A stretch of DNA of 64,000 bases from Chryseobacterium jejuense. Lineage in GTDB: Bacteria > Bacteroidota > Bacteroidia > Flavobacteriales > Weeksellaceae. The position numbers were made by a program, and so were the translations under genes. Positions 25,112 to 33,182 of the stretch are shown piece after piece. Where the stretch lies: positions 369,151-433,150 of the forward strand of contig NZ_JAGIPR010000005.1 of assembly GCF_017877355.1 (NCBI RefSeq), read 5' to 3'. The first letter of the stretch is position 1; each line of letters starts with the position of its first letter. The notes under the pieces were generated by a model that was given only the letters and a program-made list of their open reading frames with translations, was not told where the DNA came from and made no database searches.

Positions 25112-26332
25112 ATGTTTGACATTCAGGAAATAAGAAGCCAGTTTTCTATATTGGAAAGAGAAGTGAATGGTAAGCCATTGGTTTACTTGGATAATGCAGC
25201 TACATCTCAAAAGCCAAATTCGGTTTTAGACGTCTGTCACGCATATTATACAGAACTTAATGCAAATGTTCACAGAGGGATCCATACATTAAGCCAACTA
25301 GCAACAGAAGAAATGGAGCTTTCCAGAAGAAAGATCCAGAAGTTCATTAATGCAGAATATGACTTCGAGGTTATTTTTACAAAAGGAACAACAGAAGGAT
25401 TGAACCTCATCTCTTATATTTTAACACAGAAATTGCAAAAAGACGATGAGATCATTATTTCCTACCTGGAGCACCATTCCAATATTGTTCCATGGCAGTT
25501 GCTTTGTGAAAGAACCGGCGCAAAACTTCGTGTGATTCCTATTGACGAGAATGGAATTCTTCAGTTAGATTATTTTGATAAGTTTTTAAGTGAAAAAACA
25601 AAAGTAGTTTCTGTAAATCAGGTTTCTAATGCATTGGGAATTGTAAATCCTATTGAAGAAATCATTGCAAAAACAAGAAAAAATACGGATGCTTATGTGG
25701 TTATTGATGGGGCACAATCTGCTCCTCACTTCAATATCGATGTTCAGAAACTGGATTGTGATTTCTTTGTGTTCTCAGGGCATAAAATGTATGCTCCGAT
25801 GGGAACTGGGATTCTGTACGGAAAACGTGAGATACTAGAAGCCTTACCACCATTCCATGGAGGAGGAGAGATGATTGCAACATGTTCTTTTGATGGAACA
25901 ACATATGCAGGACTTCCGTTTAAATATGAAGCAGGAACACCCAATGTAGGTGGAAATATTGCTTTGGGAGCAGCGGTTGATTTTATGAACAGAGTAGGAC
26001 ATGAAAACATTCAAAACCACGAAAATGCTTTGTTGGAATATGCTCAAAGACACCTTTTAGAAATTGAGGGCCTGAAAGTATATGGGGAAAAAGCGAAGAG
26101 AACAGGGGTTGTTTCCTTTAATTTAGAAGGAGTCGGGATTGCTTCCGATGTAGGAATGATCCTGGATAAAATGGGGATTGCTGTAAGAACTGGGCATCAC
26201 TGTACACAGCCTATCATGGAGTTTTTTAACATTGCCGGAACCGTAAGAGCCAGTTTTGCTGTTTATAATACCTTTCAAGAGATTGATCTTTTGGTGGAAG
26301 GCGTTAAAAAAGCACAACGAATGTTGAGCTAA
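25112..26332 (+). CDS. sufS: Cysteine desulfurase, SufS family
   Basis: A 406-aa PLP-dependent group II desulfurase that removes sulfur from L-cysteine for Fe-S cluster assembly. Visible are YLDNAATSQKP, the PLP-site region EHHSNIVPWQ and VVIDGAQSAPH, the Schiff-base Lys in FSGHKMYAPMGTG, and the persulfide Cys in RTGHHCTQPIMEFF. The length matches SufS rather than IscS. No sufBCDE genes lie beside it in this window, so it is either a detached suf component or a second desulfurase. A bidirectional terminator separates it from the converging hem cluster. Confidence 0.93.
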   Translation: MFDIQEIRSQFSILEREVNGKPLVYLDNAATSQKPNSVLDVCHAYYTELNANVHRGIHTLSQLATEEMELSRRKIQKFINAEYDFEVIFTKGTTEGLNLISYILTQKLQKDDEIIISYLEHHSNIVPWQLLCERTGAKLRVIPIDENGILQLDYFDKFLSEKTKVVSVNQVSNALGIVNPIEEIIAKTRKNTDAYVVIDGAQSAPHFNIDVQKLDCDFFVFSGHKMYAPMGTGILYGKREILEALPPFHGGGEMIATCSFDGTTYAGLPFKYEAGTPNVGGNIALGAAVDFMNRVGHENIQNHENALLEYAQRHLLEIEGLKVYGEKAKRTGVVSFNLEGVGIASDVGMILDKMGIAVRTGHHCTQPIMEFFNIAGTVRASFAVYNTFQEIDLLVEGVKKAQRMLS

Positions 26333-26349
26333 CGATATAAAAACATATA

Positions 26350-26384
26350 AAAAAGCCCTGTCAGTTATATGATAGGGCTTTTTT
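26350..26384. terminator. Bidirectional terminator between sufS and hemE
   Basis: Perfect 10-bp arms AAAAAGCCCT/AGGGCTTTTT (26350-26359, 26374-26383) with a 14-nt loop; the A and T runs serve both strands. Confidence 0.9.
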
Positions 26385-26423
26385 ATTATCTGAACTTTCG
26401 GTGGGAAAGTTATAATTCTTGTT

Positions 26424-27455
26424 TTAAATAGTTGGTTTCCAATCAACAACTGCTCTGATGAACGCTTCAGCATTTTCAACAGGAACGTTTGGAAGAATAC
26501 CGTGTCCAAGATTAGCAATATATCTGTCTTTTCCGAAACGGTTAATCATTTCATTCACCATTTTTTTGATGGTTTCAGGTGTTGAATGCAATCTTGCTGG
26601 ATCAAAGTTTCCTTGTAAAGTCATGGTGTGGTTGGTTAATGTTCTTGCGAATTCCGGCTTAATCGTCCAGTCAACACCAAGGGCAGAAGCTTTAGACATC
26701 GTCATATCTTCTAACGCAAACCAGCATCCTTTCCCGAATACTACCACATGGGTAAGTGGACTTAATGCTTCAACAATCTGATTGATATACTGCCAAGAGA
26801 ATTCCTGATAATCCGTTGGTGAAAGCATTCCACCCCAAGAATCAAAAACCTGTACAGCAGAAACCCCTTTTTCTACCTTTCTCTTAAGGTAAGCAATCGT
26901 AGTATCAGTAATCTTTTGAAGTAATAAATGAGCGGCTTCAGGCTGTTGGAAGCAGAAAGACTTAGCAATATCAAAAGCTTTACTTCCTTTTCCTTCTACA
27001 CAGTAGCAAAGAATTGTCCATGGAGAACCGGCAAAACCGATCAATGGAATATCATTGTCTAATTTCTGAAGAGTTAATTCAATAGCATCAAAAACGTATC
27101 CTAAAGTATCGTTCACATCCGGAGTTTCGATATTCTGAACCTGTTCCATTGTTCTGATCGGAGTATCCAACCAAGGACCAACGGATTCTTTCATTTTGAA
27201 ATCAATTCCCATAGCCTGTGGAACTACCAAAATATCAGAAAACAGGATTGCAGCGTCTAGAGGAAATCTACGGATAGGCTGTAATGTAATCTCAGCAGCA
27301 AGTTCAGGTGTCTGACATCTTGTAAAGAAATCATATTGGTCTCTTAAAGCAATGAATTCCGGCAGATATCTTCCAGCCTGCCTCATCATCCAGACAGGAG
27401 GTCTTTCAACGGTTTCTCCGCGAAGTGCTTTTAAATATAGGTCGTTTTTTATCAT
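26424..27455 (-). CDS. hemE: Uroporphyrinogen decarboxylase
   Basis: 343 aa. Converts uroporphyrinogen III to coproporphyrinogen III by four decarboxylations in the cytosol. Signatures are [17 protein letters not shown] (residues about 19-35, substrate-binding Arg), [29 protein letters not shown] and [10 protein letters not shown], plus a C-terminal [19 protein letters not shown]. It is the last gene of the minus-strand hemA-hemC-hemD-hemE cluster, 46 bp after hemD. Confidence 0.97.
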   Translation of the reverse strand: MIKNDLYLKALRGETVERPPVWMMRQAGRYLPEFIALRDQYDFFTRCQTPELAAEITLQPIRRFPLDAAILFSDILVVPQAMGIDFKMKESVGPWLDTPIRTMEQVQNIETPDVNDTLGYVFDAIELTLQKLDNDIPLIGFAGSPWTILCYCVEGKGSKAFDIAKSFCFQQPEAAHLLLQKITDTTIAYLKRKVEKGVSAVQVFDSWGGMLSPTDYQEFSWQYINQIVEALSPLTHVVVFGKGCWFALEDMTMSKASALGVDWTIKPEFARTLTNHTMTLQGNFDPARLHSTPETIKKMVNEMINRFGKDRYIANLGHGILPNVPVENAEAFIRAVVDWKPTI

Positions 27456-27501
27456 AATCTATTTAAACTAATATCACCGTCTAAATCCGGTAACAGATAT
27501 T

Positions 27502-28185
27502 CTAAAGTTTGCTCACAATTTCCTGTCTTATCAGCTCAAATATAGAGCTCAGCGTGTTTTCTTCAGACGTAAAAATGTTCTCGTGAGTATAATTTCTTAA
27601 TTCCCCGGATGTAGTTTCTCCAATCGAAAACAACTTCATATCTTTCAGGGAATTTTGCTTTGCAAAACTACGAACTCCGCTTGGACTAAAAAATACTGCG
27701 GCATGATATTTTTCAGGAATTAAAGGATTGGTTTCCTCTGTGTTGTAGATCGTAATTTTTTTATACTTAATGTTTTGCAAGGGAAGTTCCTTATCCAGTA
27801 CGTTAATAGCAAGATTGCCACAGAAGTGCAGGAATTGCTCATGCTGGCAGTTTCCTATAATGAATCTGGAAAGTGCATCTGCATTCCTTAAAACTTTAAA
27901 TGTTCCAAAGCCGTGTTTTCTTAACGCTTTCTTGGTTTTTTCACCCACACAGTAGATCTTGTTGTAGTTTTTGGCCGTAAAATTTTCATTAGGTTTAAAT
28001 CTGTTTTTGAAAAAAGCAGCTACACCATTTACGCTGGTAAAAATCAAGGAATAATTTTTCAGTTCAAACGGGCTAATTAGGATAGGCTTGGTCTTAATTA
28101 CCTCAACACAGTCAACCGAGATATCCTCTCCTAATTCTTTGGATATTGTTGCTTTGTCTATATTTTTGGTAAATAAGATTTTCAT
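27502..28185 (-). CDS. hemD: Uroporphyrinogen-III synthase
   Basis: 227 aa. Cyclises hydroxymethylbilane with D-ring inversion. The family is poorly conserved, so the call rests on moderate motif matches: the start MKILFTKN, FTSVNGVAAFF, KIYCVGEKTKKALRKHGF, AVFFSPSGVRSFAKQN and FSIGETTSGELRN. It also lies between hemC and hemE. Spacing is 67 bp after hemC and 46 bp before hemE. No odd features. Confidence 0.92.
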   Translation of the reverse strand: MKILFTKNIDKATISKELGEDISVDCVEVIKTKPILISPFELKNYSLIFTSVNGVAAFFKNRFKPNENFTAKNYNKIYCVGEKTKKALRKHGFGTFKVLRNADALSRFIIGNCQHEQFLHFCGNLAINVLDKELPLQNIKYKKITIYNTEETNPLIPEKYHAAVFFSPSGVRSFAKQNSLKDMKLFSIGETTSGELRNYTHENIFTSEENTLSSIFELIRQEIVSKL

Positions 28186-28252
28186 GTCTGTGAGTTAGAA
28201 GATGAAAAAGAAGTTAAAAAGAAATATAAAATCTAAATAGAATGAAATAATC

Positions 28253-29161
28253 CTAGATCTGGCTTTTGATTTCTGCCATCATTTCCTTTCCGCCATTTTC
28301 GAGCACTACTTTTGCAAATTTTTCTCCAAAATTTTCTTCCGGGTTGTACTCGAAGTTTTCATCAAGAGCAATGCAGTTTTTACCATCTAGTGAGCAAAGT
28401 GCTGCTGTAAAGCGGATCTGATCCTCAATAATTTCTGCAAAAGCTCCAATAGGTGCTGTACATCCGCCTTCTAAAGTACTTAGGAAGTTTCTTTCAATCT
28501 CTACACAGACCTGGGTTGGCTGGTGGTTGATTTGTCTTAGTATTTCATTGATCTCCGGTTTGTCGGAATGTCCTGCAACAGCAATAACGCCCTGAGATGG
28601 GGCAGAAATCATTACTGGGAGCATTTCATAATCAATTTCCATTTTCATTCTTTTGATCCCGGCCAAAGATAAAATGGTCGCGTCGAAGTCTCCATCTTCA
28701 AGTTTTTGAAGGCGGGTCTGGATATTTCCACGGATATCTGAAAATTCAGTATTTGGGAAATGTCTTAACCAGAAAGCCCTTCTTCTCAAGCTGCTTGTAG
28801 CAAGCTTTAGCTCGTGAAGTTCTTTGTTTTTTGCAGATTCTTTTCTGATCAGAATGTCCTGTGGATAATCTCTTTCCAGATAGGCAATCATCTCAATATT
28901 CTGAGGTAACAGGGTAGGGACATCTTTTAAAGAGTGAACAGCAATATCAATCTCATCATTCAATAAGGCTACATCAAGGTCTCTTGTGAAAACCCCGGTT
29001 ATTCCTAATGAATATAAAGGCTGATTAAGATTCTTATCGCCAGAAGAAACGATAGGAACGATTTCTGTTAAATAATTGTTGTTCTGAAGGTGCCTCGCAA
29101 CCTCTCTAGCCTGCCAAAGTGCAAGTGCGGAATTTCTTGTTCCGATTCTAATGCTTTTCAT
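28253..29161 (-). CDS. hemC: Hydroxymethylbilane synthase (porphobilinogen deaminase)
   Basis: 302 aa when started at ATG 29159-29161 (MKSIRIGTRNSALALWQAREV). This start lies 14 bp inside the hemA 3' end; an upstream in-frame ATG at 29185 would add eight unconserved residues. Visible are SSGDKNL, FTRDLDVALLNDEIDIAVHSLKDVPT (active-site Asp), SSLRRRAFWL, and the dipyrromethane-binding Cys in STLEGGCTAPIGAFA. It polymerises four porphobilinogens into the linear tetrapyrrole used by HemD. Confidence 0.96.
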   Translation of the reverse strand: MKSIRIGTRNSALALWQAREVARHLQNNNYLTEIVPIVSSGDKNLNQPLYSLGITGVFTRDLDVALLNDEIDIAVHSLKDVPTLLPQNIEMIAYLERDYPQDILIRKESAKNKELHELKLATSSLRRRAFWLRHFPNTEFSDIRGNIQTRLQKLEDGDFDATILSLAGIKRMKMEIDYEMLPVMISAPSQGVIAVAGHSDKPEINEILRQINHQPTQVCVEIERNFLSTLEGGCTAPIGAFAEIIEDQIRFTAALCSLDGKNCIALDENFEYNPEENFGEKFAKVVLENGGKEMMAEIKSQI

Positions 29162-30422
29162 TGAATTCGTTGTTTGGTTGTTCAACTAATATTTCGTGCA
29201 TTAATTTACTAATTTCTTCGGCTTTTAAAGGGTTATCGATGATATATTTTGCAAAACGGTTGGTGATCTTCTGGATCATTTTGTCAGAAAGTTCCATGTC
29301 CGTGATGTCTATATATTTATTTTTCTTGTAAAAGTTATGCATTTCATTGCGCTCCATGTTCTTTAAAACAGCTTTGAAATGATGAATGTTTGGTGCTAGT
29401 TTTCTTTTTTTCTCCCATTCAATAAAATCTTTCATCAGCTCCTTAATGATCTTTTCAGCTTTAGGAATTTCTTTTTCCCTTTGTTGAATTGTTTCCTGGA
29501 TCTGTTTTGAAAGCTCATCAACATCAATTAAGGTTACATTTTTATTTTCTGTAACATTCTTTTCAACGTTGTGAGGAATAGAAAGGTCAATCACCAATGT
29601 TTCTTTTCCGTTCGGGAAATGCGACTGGTTGATGATTGGGTGTTTTGCCCCAGTAGCAACAATAAGAATATCCGTGTTTTTTAATTCCTTGTCGACATCA
29701 GAATAATCAACGTGAGGAATATTATATTTCTGGGAAATCTTTTCAGCTTTCTCCTGAGTTCTGTTGGCAATTTTAATTTTCGGCTGATAAACATGTTTTA
29801 CCAGGTTTTCCACCGTATTCTGTCCAATCTCACCCACTCCAAGAAGAAGAATGTTCTTTTCAGTAATTTTCTTTTGGCTGTTTAGGATATAATGAACAGC
29901 GGCATAAGAAACGGAAGCGGCTCCATTGGAAATTCCGGTTTCGTTCTTTATCCTTTTGGAAATCTGAATAGCAGCATTAATGGCTCTTTCAAGATAGGGA
30001 TTAGAATTCTGTCTTTCCTTTTTAAAACGGCTGTATGCTTTTTTGATCTGACCGATAATCTCAAAATCTCCGATAATCTGGCTTTCAAGACCGGCAGCTA
30101 CTCTGAAAAGGTGTATTAATGCCTCTTCTTTAGTCAGGATATTAGCAAATTGAAGAAAATCTGTAAGGTTTACTCCGATGGTTTTGCAATATTCTTCTGC
30201 TACTAAAAGATAATTGGAAGAAGTAGTGTAGATCTCGGTTCTGTTACATGTGGAGACCACAAATGCATCCCCCAGGTCTTCCTGATGGACGCGGGAAACA
30301 AAGTTTTTGATGTTTTCATCAAAGAATGCAAACTTTCCTCTCGTTTCTACATCAGCTTTTTCGTAGCTTATTGAAAGCACGGCAAAATTCGATGTTTGAT
30401 GGATATTGGAATACTGTAACAT
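29148..30422 (-). CDS. hemA: Glutamyl-tRNA reductase
   Basis: 424 aa from ATG 30420-30422. It reduces Glu-tRNA(Glu) to glutamate-1-semialdehyde, the first step of C5-pathway heme synthesis. The catalytic Cys59 is in VVSTCNRTEIY. Also seen are LFRVAAGLESQIIGDFEIIGQIKKAY, the NADPH-binding LLLGVGEIGQNTVENL, and a C-terminal dimerisation helix. A TTG at 30434 could extend the frame by four residues, but it lies inside the -7 box, so the ATG is preferred. The message probably has a leader of only about five nucleotides. Confidence 0.95.
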   Translation of the reverse strand: MLQYSNIHQTSNFAVLSISYEKADVETRGKFAFFDENIKNFVSRVHQEDLGDAFVVSTCNRTEIYTTSSNYLLVAEEYCKTIGVNLTDFLQFANILTKEEALIHLFRVAAGLESQIIGDFEIIGQIKKAYSRFKKERQNSNPYLERAINAAIQISKRIKNETGISNGAASVSYAAVHYILNSQKKITEKNILLLGVGEIGQNTVENLVKHVYQPKIKIANRTQEKAEKISQKYNIPHVDYSDVDKELKNTDILIVATGAKHPIINQSHFPNGKETLVIDLSIPHNVEKNVTENKNVTLIDVDELSKQIQETIQQREKEIPKAEKIIKELMKDFIEWEKKRKLAPNIHHFKAVLKNMERNEMHNFYKKNKYIDITDMELSDKMIQKITNRFAKYIIDNPLKAEEISKLMHEILVEQPNNEFNEKH

Positions 30423-30431
30423 AAGCAGTCG

Positions 30432-30439
30432 CAAATTTA
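30432..30439 (-). promoter_or_regulatory. -7 box of the hem operon
   Basis: TAAATTTG on the minus strand, ending 9 bp before the hemA ATG. This decides the start codon and implies a near-leaderless mRNA. Confidence 0.6.
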
Positions 30440-30774
30440 CGTTTTTTTTAATTAATCATCCTCTGATAGTGTATATGATAATTATCGTAAAAAACTATAG
30501 AAGTGGAAGTAAATCGTACAAAGAAAGAGAATGCTCAAAACTAAGACTGCTAGAGAAAATTTTACAAATCCATTTATTTTCAGCTTTTCTTTATGTTTTT
30601 ATAGTCAAAATTCCCCGGTTAATTTTAGTTGAAATCAAACTCTGTAATTATCTAAACAGAAAGTTAATAAAGAATTATAAATTTTAATAAAATTTTAACC
30701 AAATTAAGTTGTGATGAAATTTCTTTAGTAGTGTTTAATTTATATCTTTGTAAACTTAAAATCAGAAGAAAAAT
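30440..30774. other. Intergenic region between hemA and mreB with the mre promoter
   Basis: About 335 bp, A/T-rich. A TATCTTTG -7 box for mreB lies at 30743-30750, 24 bp before its ATG. A 93-codon open frame crossing from 30406 has no credible start or composition. Nothing else is seen. Confidence 0.5.
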
Positions 30775-31800
30775 ATGAGTTTATTCGATATGTTTACGCA
30801 AGAAATTGCGATAGACCTGGGAACAGCCAATACCCTTATCATCCATAATAATAAAATTGTTATAGATCAACCGTCAATTGTTGCAATTGAACGCTCTACG
30901 GGTAAACCCATTGCTGTAGGTGAACAGGCGAAACATATGCAAGGTAAAACTCACGAGGATATCAAGACGATCCGTCCATTGAAAGATGGGGTTATCGCAG
31001 ATTTCCACGCTTCTGAACATATGATTAAGGAATTCATCAAAAAAATTCCTGGAATCAAAGGTAAATTCATACAGCCTGCATTAAGAATTGTAATCTGTAT
31101 TCCTTCTGGTATTACTGAAGTTGAAAAAAGAGCGGTAAGAGATTCTGCTCAGAAAGTAAACGCAAAAGAAGTAAGATTAATCTACGAACCAATGGCAGCT
31201 GCTATAGGAGTTGGGATCGATGTACAAAAGCCTGAAGGGAACATGATTATCGATATAGGTGGAGGTACTACTGAGATTGCTGTAGTAGCTTTAGGGGGTA
31301 TCGTATGTGATAAATCTGTAAAGATTGCAGGAGATGTATTTACTAATGATATTGCATATTACTTAAGAACTCACCATAACCTTTATATCGGAGAAAGAAC
31401 TGCTGAAAGAATTAAAATTGAAGTAGGTTCTGCAGTAGAAGATCTTGATGTAGACATCGAGGATATCCCGGTACAAGGGAGAGACCTTATTACAGGTAAG
31501 CCTAAAGAAATTATGGTTGGATATAAGGAAATTGCCCGTGCATTAGACAAATCTATCATCAGAATTGAGGATGCTGTAATGGAAACGCTTTCCCTTACGC
31601 CACCGGAATTGGCTGCTGATATTTATAAAACTGGTATTTATCTTGCCGGAGGAGGTGCATTGTTAAGAGGTCTTGCGGACAGAATCCACAAAAAGACAGG
31701 TCTTCCTGTATTTGTAGCAGAAGATCCGTTGAGAGCTGTAGTTCGTGGAACTGGTATTGCCCTTAAGAATATGGATAAATTCAATTTCTTAATTAAATAA
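30775..31800 (+). CDS. mreB: Rod-shape-determining protein MreB
   Basis: A 341-aa actin homologue that polymerises under the membrane and steers the elongasome. Actin-fold signatures are EIAIDLGTANTLI (phosphate 1), IIDIGGGTTEIAVVALGGI (phosphate 2), IYEPMAAAIGVG, and GIYLAGGGALLRGLADRI (adenosine motif). It is the first gene of the five-gene mreBCD-mrdA-rodA unit with its own -7 box upstream; mreC follows after 28 bp. Confidence 0.98.
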   Translation: MSLFDMFTQEIAIDLGTANTLIIHNNKIVIDQPSIVAIERSTGKPIAVGEQAKHMQGKTHEDIKTIRPLKDGVIADFHASEHMIKEFIKKIPGIKGKFIQPALRIVICIPSGITEVEKRAVRDSAQKVNAKEVRLIYEPMAAAIGVGIDVQKPEGNMIIDIGGGTTEIAVVALGGIVCDKSVKIAGDVFTNDIAYYLRTHHNLYIGERTAERIKIEVGSAVEDLDVDIEDIPVQGRDLITGKPKEIMVGYKEIARALDKSIIRIEDAVMETLSLTPPELAADIYKTGIYLAGGGALLRGLADRIHKKTGLPVFVAEDPLRAVVRGTGIALKNMDKFNFLIK

Positions 31801-31828
31801 TTTTAACTTTTTACGACTATATATCTGA

Positions 31829-32683
31829 ATGGGATTTTTGCTGAGATTATTTTCGAAGAACACACTTTTTGTCTTCTTTATATTCCTGCAAATTATTGCT
31901 CTGGTTCTGATATTCTCTAGAAATGCTATGCAAAGATCCTGGGTTGCTGGCCAAACGGCTGCGTTGAATTCATGGATTTCCGGGTATATCGATGAGGGAG
32001 TTTCTTACCTGAAGCTAAAACAGATCAATGAAGATCTTGTAGTTCAGAATAAGGCTCTTATGGCAGAACTCTATGGAAAAGACGGGGCTAAAAACCCTGT
32101 TTTCAAAAGAGTACATGATACCATTGGAGGCGGTCAAATCTATACTTTTGTTGATGGAGAAATTGTTTTCAATAGTATCAACAGAAGAAATAACTATTTT
32201 ACCATCAACCGTGGCCGTAGAGACGGAGTCTTCCCTCAGATGGGGGTAATGGCGCCGAGAGGTATTGCGGGAATTGTTATCAATTCTACAGACAGTTATG
32301 CATTGGTTCAGTCAGTATTGAGTGTCAATAAGATCAGAATTAATGCGGCACTAAAAAATTCCGGGTATTTTGGAACCTTAACATGGAACGGAGATAACTC
32401 CAGGGTAATGCACCTTGCAGATATCCCTAAATATGTTGCTTTAAAAGTAGGAGATACTGTAGTTACAGACGGTAAATCAGCCATCTTCCCGAAAGGAGTA
32501 ATGATTGGTACAATTGCAGGATATTCAGTAGATAATAAAACCGGTTTCTGGGATATTTCTGTTGAACTGAGTGAAAAAATGGGAGCGTTGAATAAAGTGT
32601 ATGTCGTGAAAAACCTGAAAAAAGCCGAAGTGCAGAAAATCCAGGACACGATGCAGGCTGTAATAAAAAAGGAAAATGATTAG
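31829..32683 (+). CDS. mreC: Rod-shape-determining protein MreC
   Basis: 284 aa. One N-terminal TM helix (TLFVFFIFLQIIALVLIFS) is followed by a coiled-coil-like stretch (YLKLKQINEDLVVQNKALMAELYG) and two beta domains (TINRGRRDGVFPQMGVMAPRGIAGIV, VKVGDTVVTDGKSAIFPKGVMIGTI). MreC is a periplasmic scaffold that activates PBP2-RodA. It overlaps mreD by 8 bp. Confidence 0.95.
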   Translation: MGFLLRLFSKNTLFVFFIFLQIIALVLIFSRNAMQRSWVAGQTAALNSWISGYIDEGVSYLKLKQINEDLVVQNKALMAELYGKDGAKNPVFKRVHDTIGGGQIYTFVDGEIVFNSINRRNNYFTINRGRRDGVFPQMGVMAPRGIAGIVINSTDSYALVQSVLSVNKIRINAALKNSGYFGTLTWNGDNSRVMHLADIPKYVALKVGDTVVTDGKSAIFPKGVMIGTIAGYSVDNKTGFWDISVELSEKMGALNKVYVVKNLKKAEVQKIQDTMQAVIKKEND

Positions 32684-33182
32684 CAGGACTTTAGTTACCG
32701 ATATATTAATCATGATTTTTCTTGTTGCATTACAGATTTTTGTATTGAACAGGATTACCATTTTCGGGAAGTATACTCCGGTATTATATCCTGTATTCGT
32801 CATGTTCTATCCTTTTTTCAGAAACAAATTTCAATTTTTGGCATTAAGTTTTTTAATAGGATTGTCTATTGATGGTTTCCTCTATTCATGGGGGATTAAT
32901 GCCTTTGCAACAACGTTGATTGCTTATTTCAGAACGTTGATATTCAGAACGTCTACAGATACGTCTACAGACTTTTTCTCTTTTCAGTCCTTGCAATGGG
33001 CGCAGTTTTTGCTGTTTTTATTTTCAAGTATCTTCCTGCATCAGCTTTTAGTACAATATATTGAGTTCTTTAAGTTTAGCAGGTTTTTTGAAATATTATT
33101 TAATGTTTTGGTGACTAGTGTAATTTCATTTATATTTATCGTTATCTACGCATTAATATTTAAAATCAAACAAAAAGTTTGA
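32676..33182 (+). CDS. mreD: Rod-shape-determining protein MreD
   Basis: 168 aa with about five hydrophobic helices (ILIMIFLVALQIFVLNRI, FLALSFLIGLSIDGFLYSWG, ISFIFIVIYALIF). The sequence is poorly conserved, as usual for MreD, and the operon position between mreC and mrdA secures the call. It starts 8 bp inside mreC, and its TGA overlaps the TTG start of mrdA. Confidence 0.9.
   Translation: MISRTLVTDILIMIFLVALQIFVLNRITIFGKYTPVLYPVFVMFYPFFRNKFQFLALSFLIGLSIDGFLYSWGINAFATTLIAYFRTLIFRTSTDTSTDFFSFQSLQWAQFLLFLFSSIFLHQLLVQYIEFFKFSRFFEILFNVLVTSVISFIFIVIYALIFKIKQKV

Noticed and set aside
30406..30687. 93-codon plus-strand frame between hemA and mreB
   Set aside because: A/T-rich intergenic composition, overlaps the hemA start and promoter, and lacks a credible start.
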